In this document: in pieces, positions 7,832 to 13,799 of the stretch
Numbering within the stretch: the stretch's first letter is position 1
Layout of the letters: every line of letters begins with the position of its first letter
Made by a program: the position numbers and the translations under genes
NCBI GenBank assembly: GCA_040508515.1
Contig: JBEVMS010000314.1
Span: 1 to 13,878 of the forward strand
Reading direction: 5' to 3'
Source: JBEVMS01 sp040508515
Lineage (GTDB): Bacteria; Pseudomonadota; Gammaproteobacteria; Xanthomonadales; Rhodanobacteraceae
DNA length: 13,878 nt
The notes under the pieces: model-generated
Told to the model about the DNA's origin: nothing
Database searches by the model: none
Seen by the model: only the letters and a program-made list of their open reading frames with translations

Positions 7832-8755
7832 TCAGGTCAGCAGTGCGTCCACATGCGCCGCCGCACTGGCAGCCAGCGCGGCCAGGTGGTAGCCGCCTTC
7901 AAGGGTCGATACCAGGCGTCCGCTGGCGTGTGCTTGGGCCAAATCGACCAGCCGCGCGGTGATCCAGGCGTAGTCTTCGGTGCTCAATTGCAGGTCGGCC
8001 AGTGGGTCCTGCCGGTGCGCGTCGAAGCCGGCCGAAACCAAGACCAATTGGGGCTTGAAGGCATACAGGCGCGGCAGCAGCGCACCCTCCCACAGATCAC
8101 GGAAGGCCTGCGAGCCCTCGCCGGGCCGCAGTGTGGCGTTGAGGATGTTGCCCACGCCGCGCTCATCTTCGGCACCGGTGCCCGGATACAGCGGTGCCTG
8201 ATGGCTGGAAACGAACAACACCTTGGGCTCGCGCTCGAAGATCGCCTGGGTGCCGTTGCCGTGGTGCACGTCGAAATCGGCGATCGCCACGCGCTTGAGC
8301 CCGTGCGCGGCGATCGCATGCGCGGCCGCCACCGCCACGTTGTTAAACAGGCAAAAGCCCATCGCCTGGTCGGCGGTGGCGTGATGGCCGGGCGGACGCA
8401 CTGCGCAGAACGCGTGCCGATGCTGATGGCCAGCGATCACCGCATCGACCGCCGCACACACGGCGCCCGCGGCGCGCAATGCCGCCTCGGCCGAGCCCGC
8501 GCTGAGCCGGGTATCTTCGTCCAGCACGACGCCGTCCGGGCCGACCGGGGTGTCCAGTACCCGCGCGATATGCGCCGGCGTGTGCACACGCGCCAGTTGC
8601 AGGCGCGTCGCATGCGGCGCCTCGATGCGATCGATCGCGGCATAGCGATCGTGGTCCAGCGCTTGCAGCACGGCGCGCAACCGTGCCGGTCGCTCGGCGT
8701 GCTCGGGGCCGGGGTCGTGCTGCAGGCAGGCGCTATGGGTGAACAGCTTCAACAT
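7832..8755 (-). CDS. histone deacetylase family protein (class II-like, acetylpolyamine/acetyl-lysine amidohydrolase)
   Basis: A 307-residue zinc amidohydrolase of the arginase/deacetylase fold. It would remove acetyl groups from lysine or polyamine; the true substrate cannot be read from sequence. The N-terminus has the HDP...PERPARL pattern (HDPGPEHAERPARL at residues 13-26) typical of bacterial class II HDACs. Catalytic features are RPPGHHA at 120-126 (His124/His125 pair), GFCLFNNVA at 133-141, DFDVHHGNGT at 160-169 (zinc ligands Asp162 and His164), SAGFDAH at 241-247 (zinc ligand Asp245), and EGGY at 286-289 (catalytic Tyr289). All key residues are present, so it should be active. The ATG at 8755 lies 5 bases after the stop of the cobalamin adenosyltransferase gene, so the two are probably cotranscribed. 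No signal peptide; cytoplasmic. Confidence 0.92.
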   Translation of the reverse strand: MLKLFTHSACLQHDPGPEHAERPARLRAVLQALDHDRYAAIDRIEAPHATRLQLARVHTPAHIARVLDTPVGPDGVVLDEDTRLSAGSAEAALRAAGAVCAAVDAVIAGHQHRHAFCAVRPPGHHATADQAMGFCLFNNVAVAAAHAIAAHGLKRVAIADFDVHHGNGTQAIFEREPKVLFVSSHQAPLYPGTGAEDERGVGNILNATLRPGEGSQAFRDLWEGALLPRLYAFKPQLVLVSAGFDAHRQDPLADLQLSTEDYAWITARLVDLAQAHASGRLVSTLEGGYHLAALAASAAAHVDALLT

Positions 8756-8760
8756 GCGGC

Positions 8761-9330
8761 TCAGTCGGTCCCGGCTCTACGCCGCCGCTGGTGCTGCCAC
8801 AGCACTTCGCCGTGACCGCTGCTACGCGCTAGCACGCGGCATAGCACGAACAGCAGGTCGGATAGGCGATTGAGGTAGCGCTGGGCCTGCGGACGCACCG
8901 ATTCGACCCGGCTCAGCGCCACCACCTCGCGCTCGGCGCGGCGACACACCGTGCGCGCCAAATGGCAACAGGCCGCGGCCATGCCGCCGCCGGGGAGGAT
9001 GAAATCCTTCAGTGCGGGCAGCGGTTCGTTGAAGGCGTCCAGCACATCTTCCAGGCGCGTGATGTCGGCGTCCTCGATCATCGCCATGCCGGGAATGCAC
9101 AGCTCGCCGCCCAGATCGAACAATTCGTGCTGGATCGGGGTCAACGCGTCGGCGACCGCTCGATCGAGGTCCGGCGTCGCCAGCACCATGCCGATGGTGC
9201 TGTTGAGTTCGTCCACGGTGCCGTAGGCGCTTACCCGCAGCGAATCCTTGGGCGTGCGCGAGCCGTCGCCCAGGCCGGTGGAGCCGTCATCACCGGTGCG
9301 CGTGTAGATTTTGGAGAGCCGATTGCCCAT
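8761..9330 (-). CDS. pduO: PduO-type ATP:cob(I)alamin adenosyltransferase
   Basis: Transfers the adenosyl group of ATP to reduced corrinoid to form adenosylcobalamin; works as a cytoplasmic trimer. The 189-residue length is normal for a single-domain PduO/MMAB-type enzyme. Motifs are the nucleotide-binding N-terminus TRTGDDGSTGLGDG at residues 10-23, YGTVDELNS at 36-44, FILPGG at 110-115, CRRAER at 129-134, and RYLNRLSDLLF at 151-161. It is the PduO type rather than the CobA/BtuR P-loop type. It starts 27 bases after the stop of the membrane protein gene I call btuM, and the HDAC-family gene follows after 5 bases. The neighbour supports a B12 salvage role; no de novo corrin genes are present in the window. 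A basic C-terminal tail (QRRRRAGTD) is unremarkable. Confidence 0.94.
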   Translation of the reverse strand: MGNRLSKIYTRTGDDGSTGLGDGSRTPKDSLRVSAYGTVDELNSTIGMVLATPDLDRAVADALTPIQHELFDLGGELCIPGMAMIEDADITRLEDVLDAFNEPLPALKDFILPGGGMAAACCHLARTVCRRAEREVVALSRVESVRPQAQRYLNRLSDLLFVLCRVLARSSGHGEVLWQHQRRRRAGTD

Positions 9331-9357
9331 GACGTCGGTCCGGCGGTGCGCGTGGAC

Positions 9358-9951
9358 TTAGTGCTGCAGATGGCGTGGCTGCGACTGGCCGAGCGTGCGC
9401 GTCAACTGGCTAAGCACCACATGCAGCACCGCGCCGATCGCTACATAGATCGAAGTGGTGGTGAGGTAAGGCAGGTACCAGTCGGCGTAGTTGGTCATCC
9501 AGCCGGCGAAGCTGCGCTGCGGAACGTTCGCGCTGATCCAGTAGAAGCTGCCGTTGGAAAGGGTGTAGCAGGCCGTCTCGCTGACCAGCAGCGCGGCCGC
9601 GGCCAGGCCCAGGGTCGGCAGGCGCGCGCCGTGCTGATGTTTGGCCAGCCAGCTACCGCCCAGCCACAGCGCGGCGTAGGAGGGGATCAGGAACCAATAG
9701 GCCCCGGACATGCAGTAGTGGCTGAAGAAATCCACGCCCTGGCCGGTGATCACCAGGTAATCGACCAGCACCGCCTCGACCATCAGCAGCGGCAAAACCC
9801 AGCGTGCATGGCCGCGCAACCAGCAACCCGCCAGAAAAAACAGGCTCCAGGAGGCGTCCGGCAGCGGGCCAAAATGATGAATGCGCGTGGCGGCCATCAC
9901 CAAGGCAAGCGCAAGCAGGATGCCCAGCGGGCGGTAAGACGTCGATGCCAT
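9358..9951 (-). CDS. btuM: BtuM-family membrane protein, predicted solitary cobalamin transporter
   Basis: A 197-residue hydrophobic protein with about six membrane segments (roughly residues 8-24, 33-45, 50-68, 84-102, 112-132 and 165-187). The ATG at 9951 has GGAG seven bases upstream, so this start is well supported. I assign it to the BtuM family from its size, topology, its place directly upstream of a cobalamin adenosyltransferase, and cysteine 80 in HYCMSGAYWFLIP. The Thiobacillus denitrificans BtuM, an S-component-like protein reported to take up and decyanate cobalamin without an ECF module, uses a cysteine also numbered 80 as the cobalt ligand. The numerical agreement is striking but I could not align the sequences. 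The N-terminal TRIHHFGPLPD resembles other S-component-like families, so a different vitamin or a generic DUF6580-type protein remains possible. No B12-box (GCCACTG) is seen in the short upstream gap. Confidence 0.65.
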   Translation of the reverse strand: MASTSYRPLGILLALALVMAATRIHHFGPLPDASWSLFFLAGCWLRGHARWVLPLLMVEAVLVDYLVITGQGVDFFSHYCMSGAYWFLIPSYAALWLGGSWLAKHQHGARLPTLGLAAAALLVSETACYTLSNGSFYWISANVPQRSFAGWMTNYADWYLPYLTTTSIYVAIGAVLHVVLSQLTRTLGQSQPRHLQH

Positions 9952-9996
9952 CAGAAAACTCCAACGAAACGTAGCGCAGGCCGCCTGGAGCGCGGC

Positions 9997-10018
9997 TTGG
10001 GCAACTAGTCTAGCCCAA
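9997..10018. promoter_or_regulatory. dyad in the btuM-ubiH divergent intergenic region
   Basis: TTGGGC at 9997-10002 and GCCCAA at 10013-10018 are perfect 6-base inverted arms around a 10-base spacer that contains ACTAGT. It lies in the 97-base gap between divergently transcribed genes, a usual place for an operator. No factor is identified, and no clear -35/-10 pair was found for either direction. Confidence 0.3.
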
Positions 10019-10048
10019 TGCGGCGGGATCGGCAGTGCAGCCGGTATC

Positions 10049-11284
10049 ATGGCGGGCATGATTACCCAAGATTCCGCGACCGGCGACGCCGGCCTCCTGA
10101 TCGTCGGCGGTGGCCTGGTCGGCGCCAGTCTGGCGATCGCGCTGGACACGGCCGGCATCGCGGCCACGTTGGTTGAAAGCGCCGCGCCGCAAAGGGAGCA
10201 ACCGCCCAGTTACGACGAGCGCAACCTGGCGCTGGCGCGGGCCACCGTCAATGGACTGGAGGCGATCGGCGTGTGGCGCCATGCGCAGGCCAAGGCAACG
10301 CCGATCGAACATATTCGAGTCAGTCGCGCCGGCGATTTTGGCAGCACGCGGATCGACGCGGCACGGCACGGCGTGAACGCGCTGGGTTACACCTTGCCGG
10401 CGCGCGAACTGGGCGCGGCCTTGCTGCGACGGCTGGACGAATGCACCCGACTGACTCGCCTGGCGCCAGCCAGTCTGGTCGCGGCGCACCCGATGCCCGG
10501 CGGCTGGCAGGCAAAGGTGCGCCAGGGCGATAGCGAACACTGGCTGCGCACCGCGTTGCTGGTGGGCGCTGACGGCACCGAATCGCTGGTGCGCCGCGAG
10601 TTGGGCATCGCCGCCGAACGGCACGATTATCAACAGACCTTGTTCGTCGCCACACTCACCCCGCAGCGTTCGCACGCCGGCTGCGCCTTTGAGCGCTTTA
10701 CCGATGATGGACCGCTGGCGCTGCTGCCACTGACCGAGGGGCGCTGCGGATTGGTGCTGACGGTAGCGAGCGAGCAGGCCGCGGCGGTCGCCGCGCTGGA
10801 CGATGCTGCTTTTCTGGCGCTGGCGCAGCAGCGTTTCGGCTGGCGGCTGGGCAAATTCACGCGGCTGGGCAAGCGGCATAGCTACGCGATCCAGCGCGTC
10901 GTCGCCAGCCCGTCGGTGGGCCCGCACGCGGTGCTGGTCGGCAATGCGGCGCAGACCATGCATCCAATCGGCGCGCAGGGTTTTAATCTTGGTCTGCGCG
11001 ACGCCTTGACCCTGGCCGAGCTGGTCGCGGGCGCGGCCGATCCCGGCGCGCCTGAATTGTTGGCCGCCTACGCGCAGCGCCGCGCGGCCGATCGCGAGGG
11101 CACCCTGGCGATGAGTCACGGCCTGGCCAGCCTGGCCTGCCTGCCGCTGGGCTGGCTCGGTCCGCTGCGCTCGCTCGCACTGCTGGCGTACGACCGGATA
11201 CCGGCGTTGCAACGTAGTCTGGCGCGGCGCGGCATGGGCTTTCGCGAGCATGCGCCGCAAGCCGTGCTGGAGCGACTGCCGTGA
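10049..11284 (+). CDS. ubiH: UbiH, 2-octaprenyl-6-methoxyphenol hydroxylase
   Basis: FAD-dependent aromatic monooxygenase that hydroxylates C1 of the ubiquinone ring precursor. It encodes 411 residues (408 from the alternative ATG at 10058; neither has a clear ribosome site). Features are the dinucleotide-binding LLIVGGGLVGASLAIAL with GGGLVG at residues 20-25, the DERNLAL segment near 56-62, the LVGADGTES motif around 171-179, and the FAD-binding GNAAQTMHPIGAQGFN at 298-313. The GNAAQT form, with Asn in place of the Asp of other family members, is characteristic of UbiH and separates it from its neighbour. The stop overlaps the GTG start of the next hydroxylase, so the two form an operon, the same pairing as ubiH-ubiI in E. 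coli. Transcribed divergently from btuM. Confidence 0.92.
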   Translation: MAGMITQDSATGDAGLLIVGGGLVGASLAIALDTAGIAATLVESAAPQREQPPSYDERNLALARATVNGLEAIGVWRHAQAKATPIEHIRVSRAGDFGSTRIDAARHGVNALGYTLPARELGAALLRRLDECTRLTRLAPASLVAAHPMPGGWQAKVRQGDSEHWLRTALLVGADGTESLVRRELGIAAERHDYQQTLFVATLTPQRSHAGCAFERFTDDGPLALLPLTEGRCGLVLTVASEQAAAVAALDDAAFLALAQQRFGWRLGKFTRLGKRHSYAIQRVVASPSVGPHAVLVGNAAQTMHPIGAQGFNLGLRDALTLAELVAGAADPGAPELLAAYAQRRAADREGTLAMSHGLASLACLPLGWLGPLRSLALLAYDRIPALQRSLARRGMGFREHAPQAVLERLP

Positions 11285-12489
11285 ATGCGATGCGCGAAGA
11301 AGCCGCACGCCGGCGCGGCCCGACCTTCGATGTGGCAGTGGTCGGTGGCGGCATGGTTGGCGCCGCCGCGGCGCTGGCCCTGGCGCGCGAGGGGTTTTCT
11401 ACCGTCATGCTGGAGGCGCGCGCGCCGCAGCCGTGGCGCCTTGAGAATGAGGTCGACTTGCGGGTGGTGGGCTTGGCGCCATCGTCGATTGCGCTGCTTC
11501 ATGAATTGGGCGTCTGGACGGCTATTCGTTCCGCACGTAGCGGTGCTTATCGGCATATGCATGTATGGGATGCAGCCACCGGCGCGGCGGTGGATTTCGA
11601 TGCCGCAGCCGATGGCCGCGACCTGCTTGGTTACATCGTCGAGAACAGCCTGGTGCAGTGGACGCTGTGGCAGGCGCTGGAAGCGGCCGGAGTCCGACGG
11701 CTGTGTCCGGCGCGGGTCAGTGATTTCCAGTCGCGCGAAGACCGCGTCCAACTGGAGCTGGACGACGGCCAGACGCTGAGTGCGCGCGTGCTGGTGGCCG
11801 CCGACGGCGCCGGATCGCCACTGCGCCATCGTGCCGGAATTACGACCAGCACCCGCGACTACGCGCAGCGTGCGGTGGTGGCGCATGTCGAAACCGAACG
11901 GCCGCATCAGCAAACCGCCTGGCAGCGCTTCCAAAGCGGCGGACCGCTGGCGCTGCTGCCGCTGGGTGACGGGCGCAGCTCGATCGTCTGGTCGCTACCC
12001 ACGGAACAGGCCGAACAAGTACTGGCGCTGGATGATGCGGCGTTCTGCGCGGCGCTGGGCGTAGCCAGCGATTTTCGCCTGGGGCGTATTCTCGGCACCA
12101 CCGCGCGCGCCTCGTTTGCGTTGCAACTGCAACTGGCCCAGAGCTATCAGGCCGAGCGCTTGGTGCTGCTGGGCGATGCCGCGCACGCGGTGCATCCACT
12201 GGCCGGGCAAGGCGTCAACCTGGGGCTGCGCGATGTAGCTGAGCTGCGCGACAGCTTGCGTGACGCGCAGGCGGCCGGACGTGATATCGGCGCGGCGCAT
12301 GTGCTGCGCCGCTACGCCCGCCGCCGACGCAGCGCCGATACGTTGGATGCGCATGGCTTCGATGCACTGGCGCGTATCTATGCCTGGCAGGCCGAGCCCT
12401 GGGTCGTGGGGCGCGGTATTGGCGTGCGCCTCATCGATCGTCTGGCGCCGTTGAAGCGCCGGTTGATGGCACACGCTGCGGGCGATTGA
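11281..12489 (+). CDS. ubiI: UbiH/UbiF/VisC/COQ6-family FAD hydroxylase, probably UbiI
   Basis: A 402-residue flavin monooxygenase, paralogous to UbiH. Motifs are DVAVVGGGMVGAAAALALA with GGGMVG at residues 22-27, DLRVVGLAPSS at 59-69, VAADGAGSPLR at 172-182, DYAQRAVVAHV at 193-203, and GDAAHAVHPLAGQG at 298-311. The GDAAH form places it with UbiI/UbiF rather than UbiH. Position next to ubiH suggests the C5 hydroxylase UbiI, but regioselectivity varies among proteobacterial members and UbiF or a broader enzyme cannot be excluded. The start is GTG at 11281, sharing GTGA with the ubiH stop; GGAG lies 8 bases upstream. An in-frame ATG at 11290 is a weaker alternative. A basic patch RRYARRRR at 343-350 is seen. 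Cytoplasmic, probably associated with the Ubi complex. Confidence 0.85.
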   Translation: MNAMREEAARRRGPTFDVAVVGGGMVGAAAALALAREGFSTVMLEARAPQPWRLENEVDLRVVGLAPSSIALLHELGVWTAIRSARSGAYRHMHVWDAATGAAVDFDAAADGRDLLGYIVENSLVQWTLWQALEAAGVRRLCPARVSDFQSREDRVQLELDDGQTLSARVLVAADGAGSPLRHRAGITTSTRDYAQRAVVAHVETERPHQQTAWQRFQSGGPLALLPLGDGRSSIVWSLPTEQAEQVLALDDAAFCAALGVASDFRLGRILGTTARASFALQLQLAQSYQAERLVLLGDAAHAVHPLAGQGVNLGLRDVAELRDSLRDAQAAGRDIGAAHVLRRYARRRRSADTLDAHGFDALARIYAWQAEPWVVGRGIGVRLIDRLAPLKRRLMAHAAGD

Positions 12490-12519
12490 AAGTTGTTCAG
12501 GCCGCTTGCGGGGTGACGG

Positions 12520-12540
12520 CGCACAGCGTCATGCTGTGCG
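12520..12540 (+). terminator. 8-bp stem-loop after ubiI, possible weak terminator
   Basis: CGCACAGC (12520-12527) pairs perfectly with GCTGTGCG (12533-12540) around a 5-base loop, 30 bases after the ubiI stop. The following bases GATTCTTAC are only mildly T-rich. It could attenuate read-through into the hydrolase gene or stabilise the ubiI mRNA end. Confidence 0.4.
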
Positions 12541-12566
12541 GATTCTTACAGCTCGCTGGAACCGTC

Positions 12567-13361
12567 ATGCGCCTGATCAAACTGCTGGTTTTCGTTTCAC
12601 TCTTGCTTGGCGCCTTCGCGGCGCAGGCCGCAATGGTGGCTAAGCCCATCGACTGGACCGTGGACGGCACGCATTTTCATAGCGTGCTTGTCTACGACGA
12701 TGCCGTCACCACCAAACGCCCCGGACTGGTGATGGTGCCCAACTGGTATGGCGTCAACGACATCGCGATCAAGAAGGCGCAGATGATCGCCGGCAAGGAT
12801 TACGTGATCCTGCTGACGGACATGTACGGTGAGGGGCTGCGTCCCAAGAGCGATGCCGAAGCGCTGGCCGCGGCCAAGCCGCTTTACGCCGACCGCGCGC
12901 AGATGCGCAAGCGGATCAACGTCGCGCTCGACCAGCTCAAGGCGCAGGCCGGCAAGGCGCCGATCGATCTCTCGCGGCTGGCGGCGATCGGCTTCTGCTT
13001 CGGCGGCTCGGCGGTGCTCGACCTGGCGCGCAGCGGCGCGGATGTCGCCGCGGTGGTGTCCTTCCACGGTGGCCTGACCACTGACAATCCGGCGCTGGCC
13101 AAGCAGATCAAGGCCAAGGTGCTGGCGATGAACGGCGCCGACGATACCGGCACCATGCCGGACGCGGACAAGTTCATGGACGAGATGCGCCAGAGCCCAG
13201 CCGACTGGCAGTTCGTGGTGATCGGCCACGCGGTGCATTGCTTCACCGAAACCGAAGCCACCAGTCCCACCGGCACCTGCCGCTACGATGCCAAGGCGGC
13301 CGCGCGTTCTTACAGCCTGATGCACCAGTGGCTGGATGATGCGTTCAAAGCGCAGCAGTAA
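12567..13361 (+). CDS. dienelactone hydrolase family protein, secreted
   Basis: A 264-residue alpha/beta-hydrolase of the DLH family (cysteine-nucleophile esterases). The ATG at 12567 is chosen because it opens directly on a signal peptide (MRLIKLLVFVSLLLGAFAAQA, cut near residue 21) and has GGA six bases upstream; the frame is open back to 12486 but without any signal. The triad is visible: Cys144 in IGFCFGGS, Asp192 or Asp193 in NGADDT, and His224 in HAVHCFTE. Other family marks are LVMVPNWYGVN at 55-65 and DMYGEGLRP at 85-93. It should act in the periplasm, unlike the catabolic cytoplasmic enzymes of chlorocatechol pathways. The substrate is unknown and no aromatic degradation genes are nearby. 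It lies 77 bases after ubiI with a stem-loop between, so cotranscription is uncertain. Confidence 0.9.
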   Translation: MRLIKLLVFVSLLLGAFAAQAAMVAKPIDWTVDGTHFHSVLVYDDAVTTKRPGLVMVPNWYGVNDIAIKKAQMIAGKDYVILLTDMYGEGLRPKSDAEALAAAKPLYADRAQMRKRINVALDQLKAQAGKAPIDLSRLAAIGFCFGGSAVLDLARSGADVAAVVSFHGGLTTDNPALAKQIKAKVLAMNGADDTGTMPDADKFMDEMRQSPADWQFVVIGHAVHCFTETEATSPTGTCRYDAKAAARSYSLMHQWLDDAFKAQQ

Positions 13362-13370
13362 GTGGCACAA

Positions 13371-13409
13371 GCGAGGAGTGCGTCGGCGTGTCGCGTCCGC
13401 ACTCCTCGC
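13371..13409 (+). terminator. strong 12-bp stem-loop after the hydrolase gene
   Basis: GCGAGGAGTGCG (13371-13382) and CGCACTCCTCGC (13398-13409) are perfect inverted arms with a 15-base loop, 9 bases after the hydrolase stop. The stem is GC-rich and well placed for a terminator, but no T-run follows on either strand, so it may work with Rho or simply protect the mRNA end. Confidence 0.55.
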
Positions 13410-13520
13410 GCTGCATGCGTGCCGCTCTGAAGCAGGCGCGAAGGCATGCACTAGTGGATCAGTTGGCCGTCCATCCGGCCTCAGTTCGATCAAGCGCAAC
13501 TTTAAACGATGCGCTCTTTA

Positions 13521-13605
13521 CTAGAAGCTCCGCTGCGCGGTGGAATCAGCCATAGTTTCCGGGTCTTTGGCCAGGCCGATGGCATGGCGTTGCGCGTGCT
13601 TGGCG
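13521..13605 (-). pseudogene. gene-end remnant, copy 1 of ispB-like 3' terminus
   Basis: Reading the minus strand into the TAG at 13523-13521 gives ETMADSTAQRSF followed by stop, matching ETLADYAVERSF plus stop at the end of the ispB-like gene at 13800. About 29 of the last 40 bases agree without a gap. Farther from the stop, similarity continues (CCATCGGCC for CCGTCGGCC) but with a one-base indel, so no real frame remains. There is no start codon and no upstream gene body; it is a detached gene end. Confidence 0.6.
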
Positions 13606-13664
13606 GGTGGTCTGGGCGTGCGCTATGGCGCTGATGATCAGGCCCCGTGAATCAGCCACCGGTT

Positions 13665-13745
13665 TTAGAGCTTCGCTCGACCGCGTAGTCAGCCAGGGTT
13701 TCCGAGCTATTGGCAGATCAACGGCATAGCGCCGCGAATAGTCAG
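13665..13745 (-). pseudogene. gene-end remnant, copy 2 of ispB-like 3' terminus
   Basis: On the minus strand this reads ETLADYAVERS, identical to the last residues of the ispB-like protein except that a single base is missing in the final Phe codon (AGC TCT AA for AGT TTC TAA), which removes the stop from frame. Seven base differences over this stretch are all synonymous. Upstream the match continues (GCGCTA, GCCGT and GCCAA blocks) but with indels and an in-frame TGA, so it cannot be translated as a gene. It is a detached end with no start. Confidence 0.7.
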
Positions 13746-13799
13746 AGCGTGCATGGCATCGCCCGACGATCCGGTTCAGTAAATTCATCCCACCGGTTT

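Noticed and set aside
9952..10048. Cobalamin riboswitch upstream of btuM
   Set aside because: The gap is only 97 bases and holds no B12-box-like sequence, too short for a full riboswitch unless it overlaps ubiH.
10010..11308. Minus-strand 432-codon open frame opposite ubiH
   Set aside because: Composition is Arg/Gln/Ala-rich without motifs, while the plus strand encodes a complete UbiH.
13546..13788. Minus-strand 80-codon open frame across the gene-end array
   Set aside because: It runs through the repeat units in a frame that does not match the conserved gene-end peptide, so it is fortuitous.
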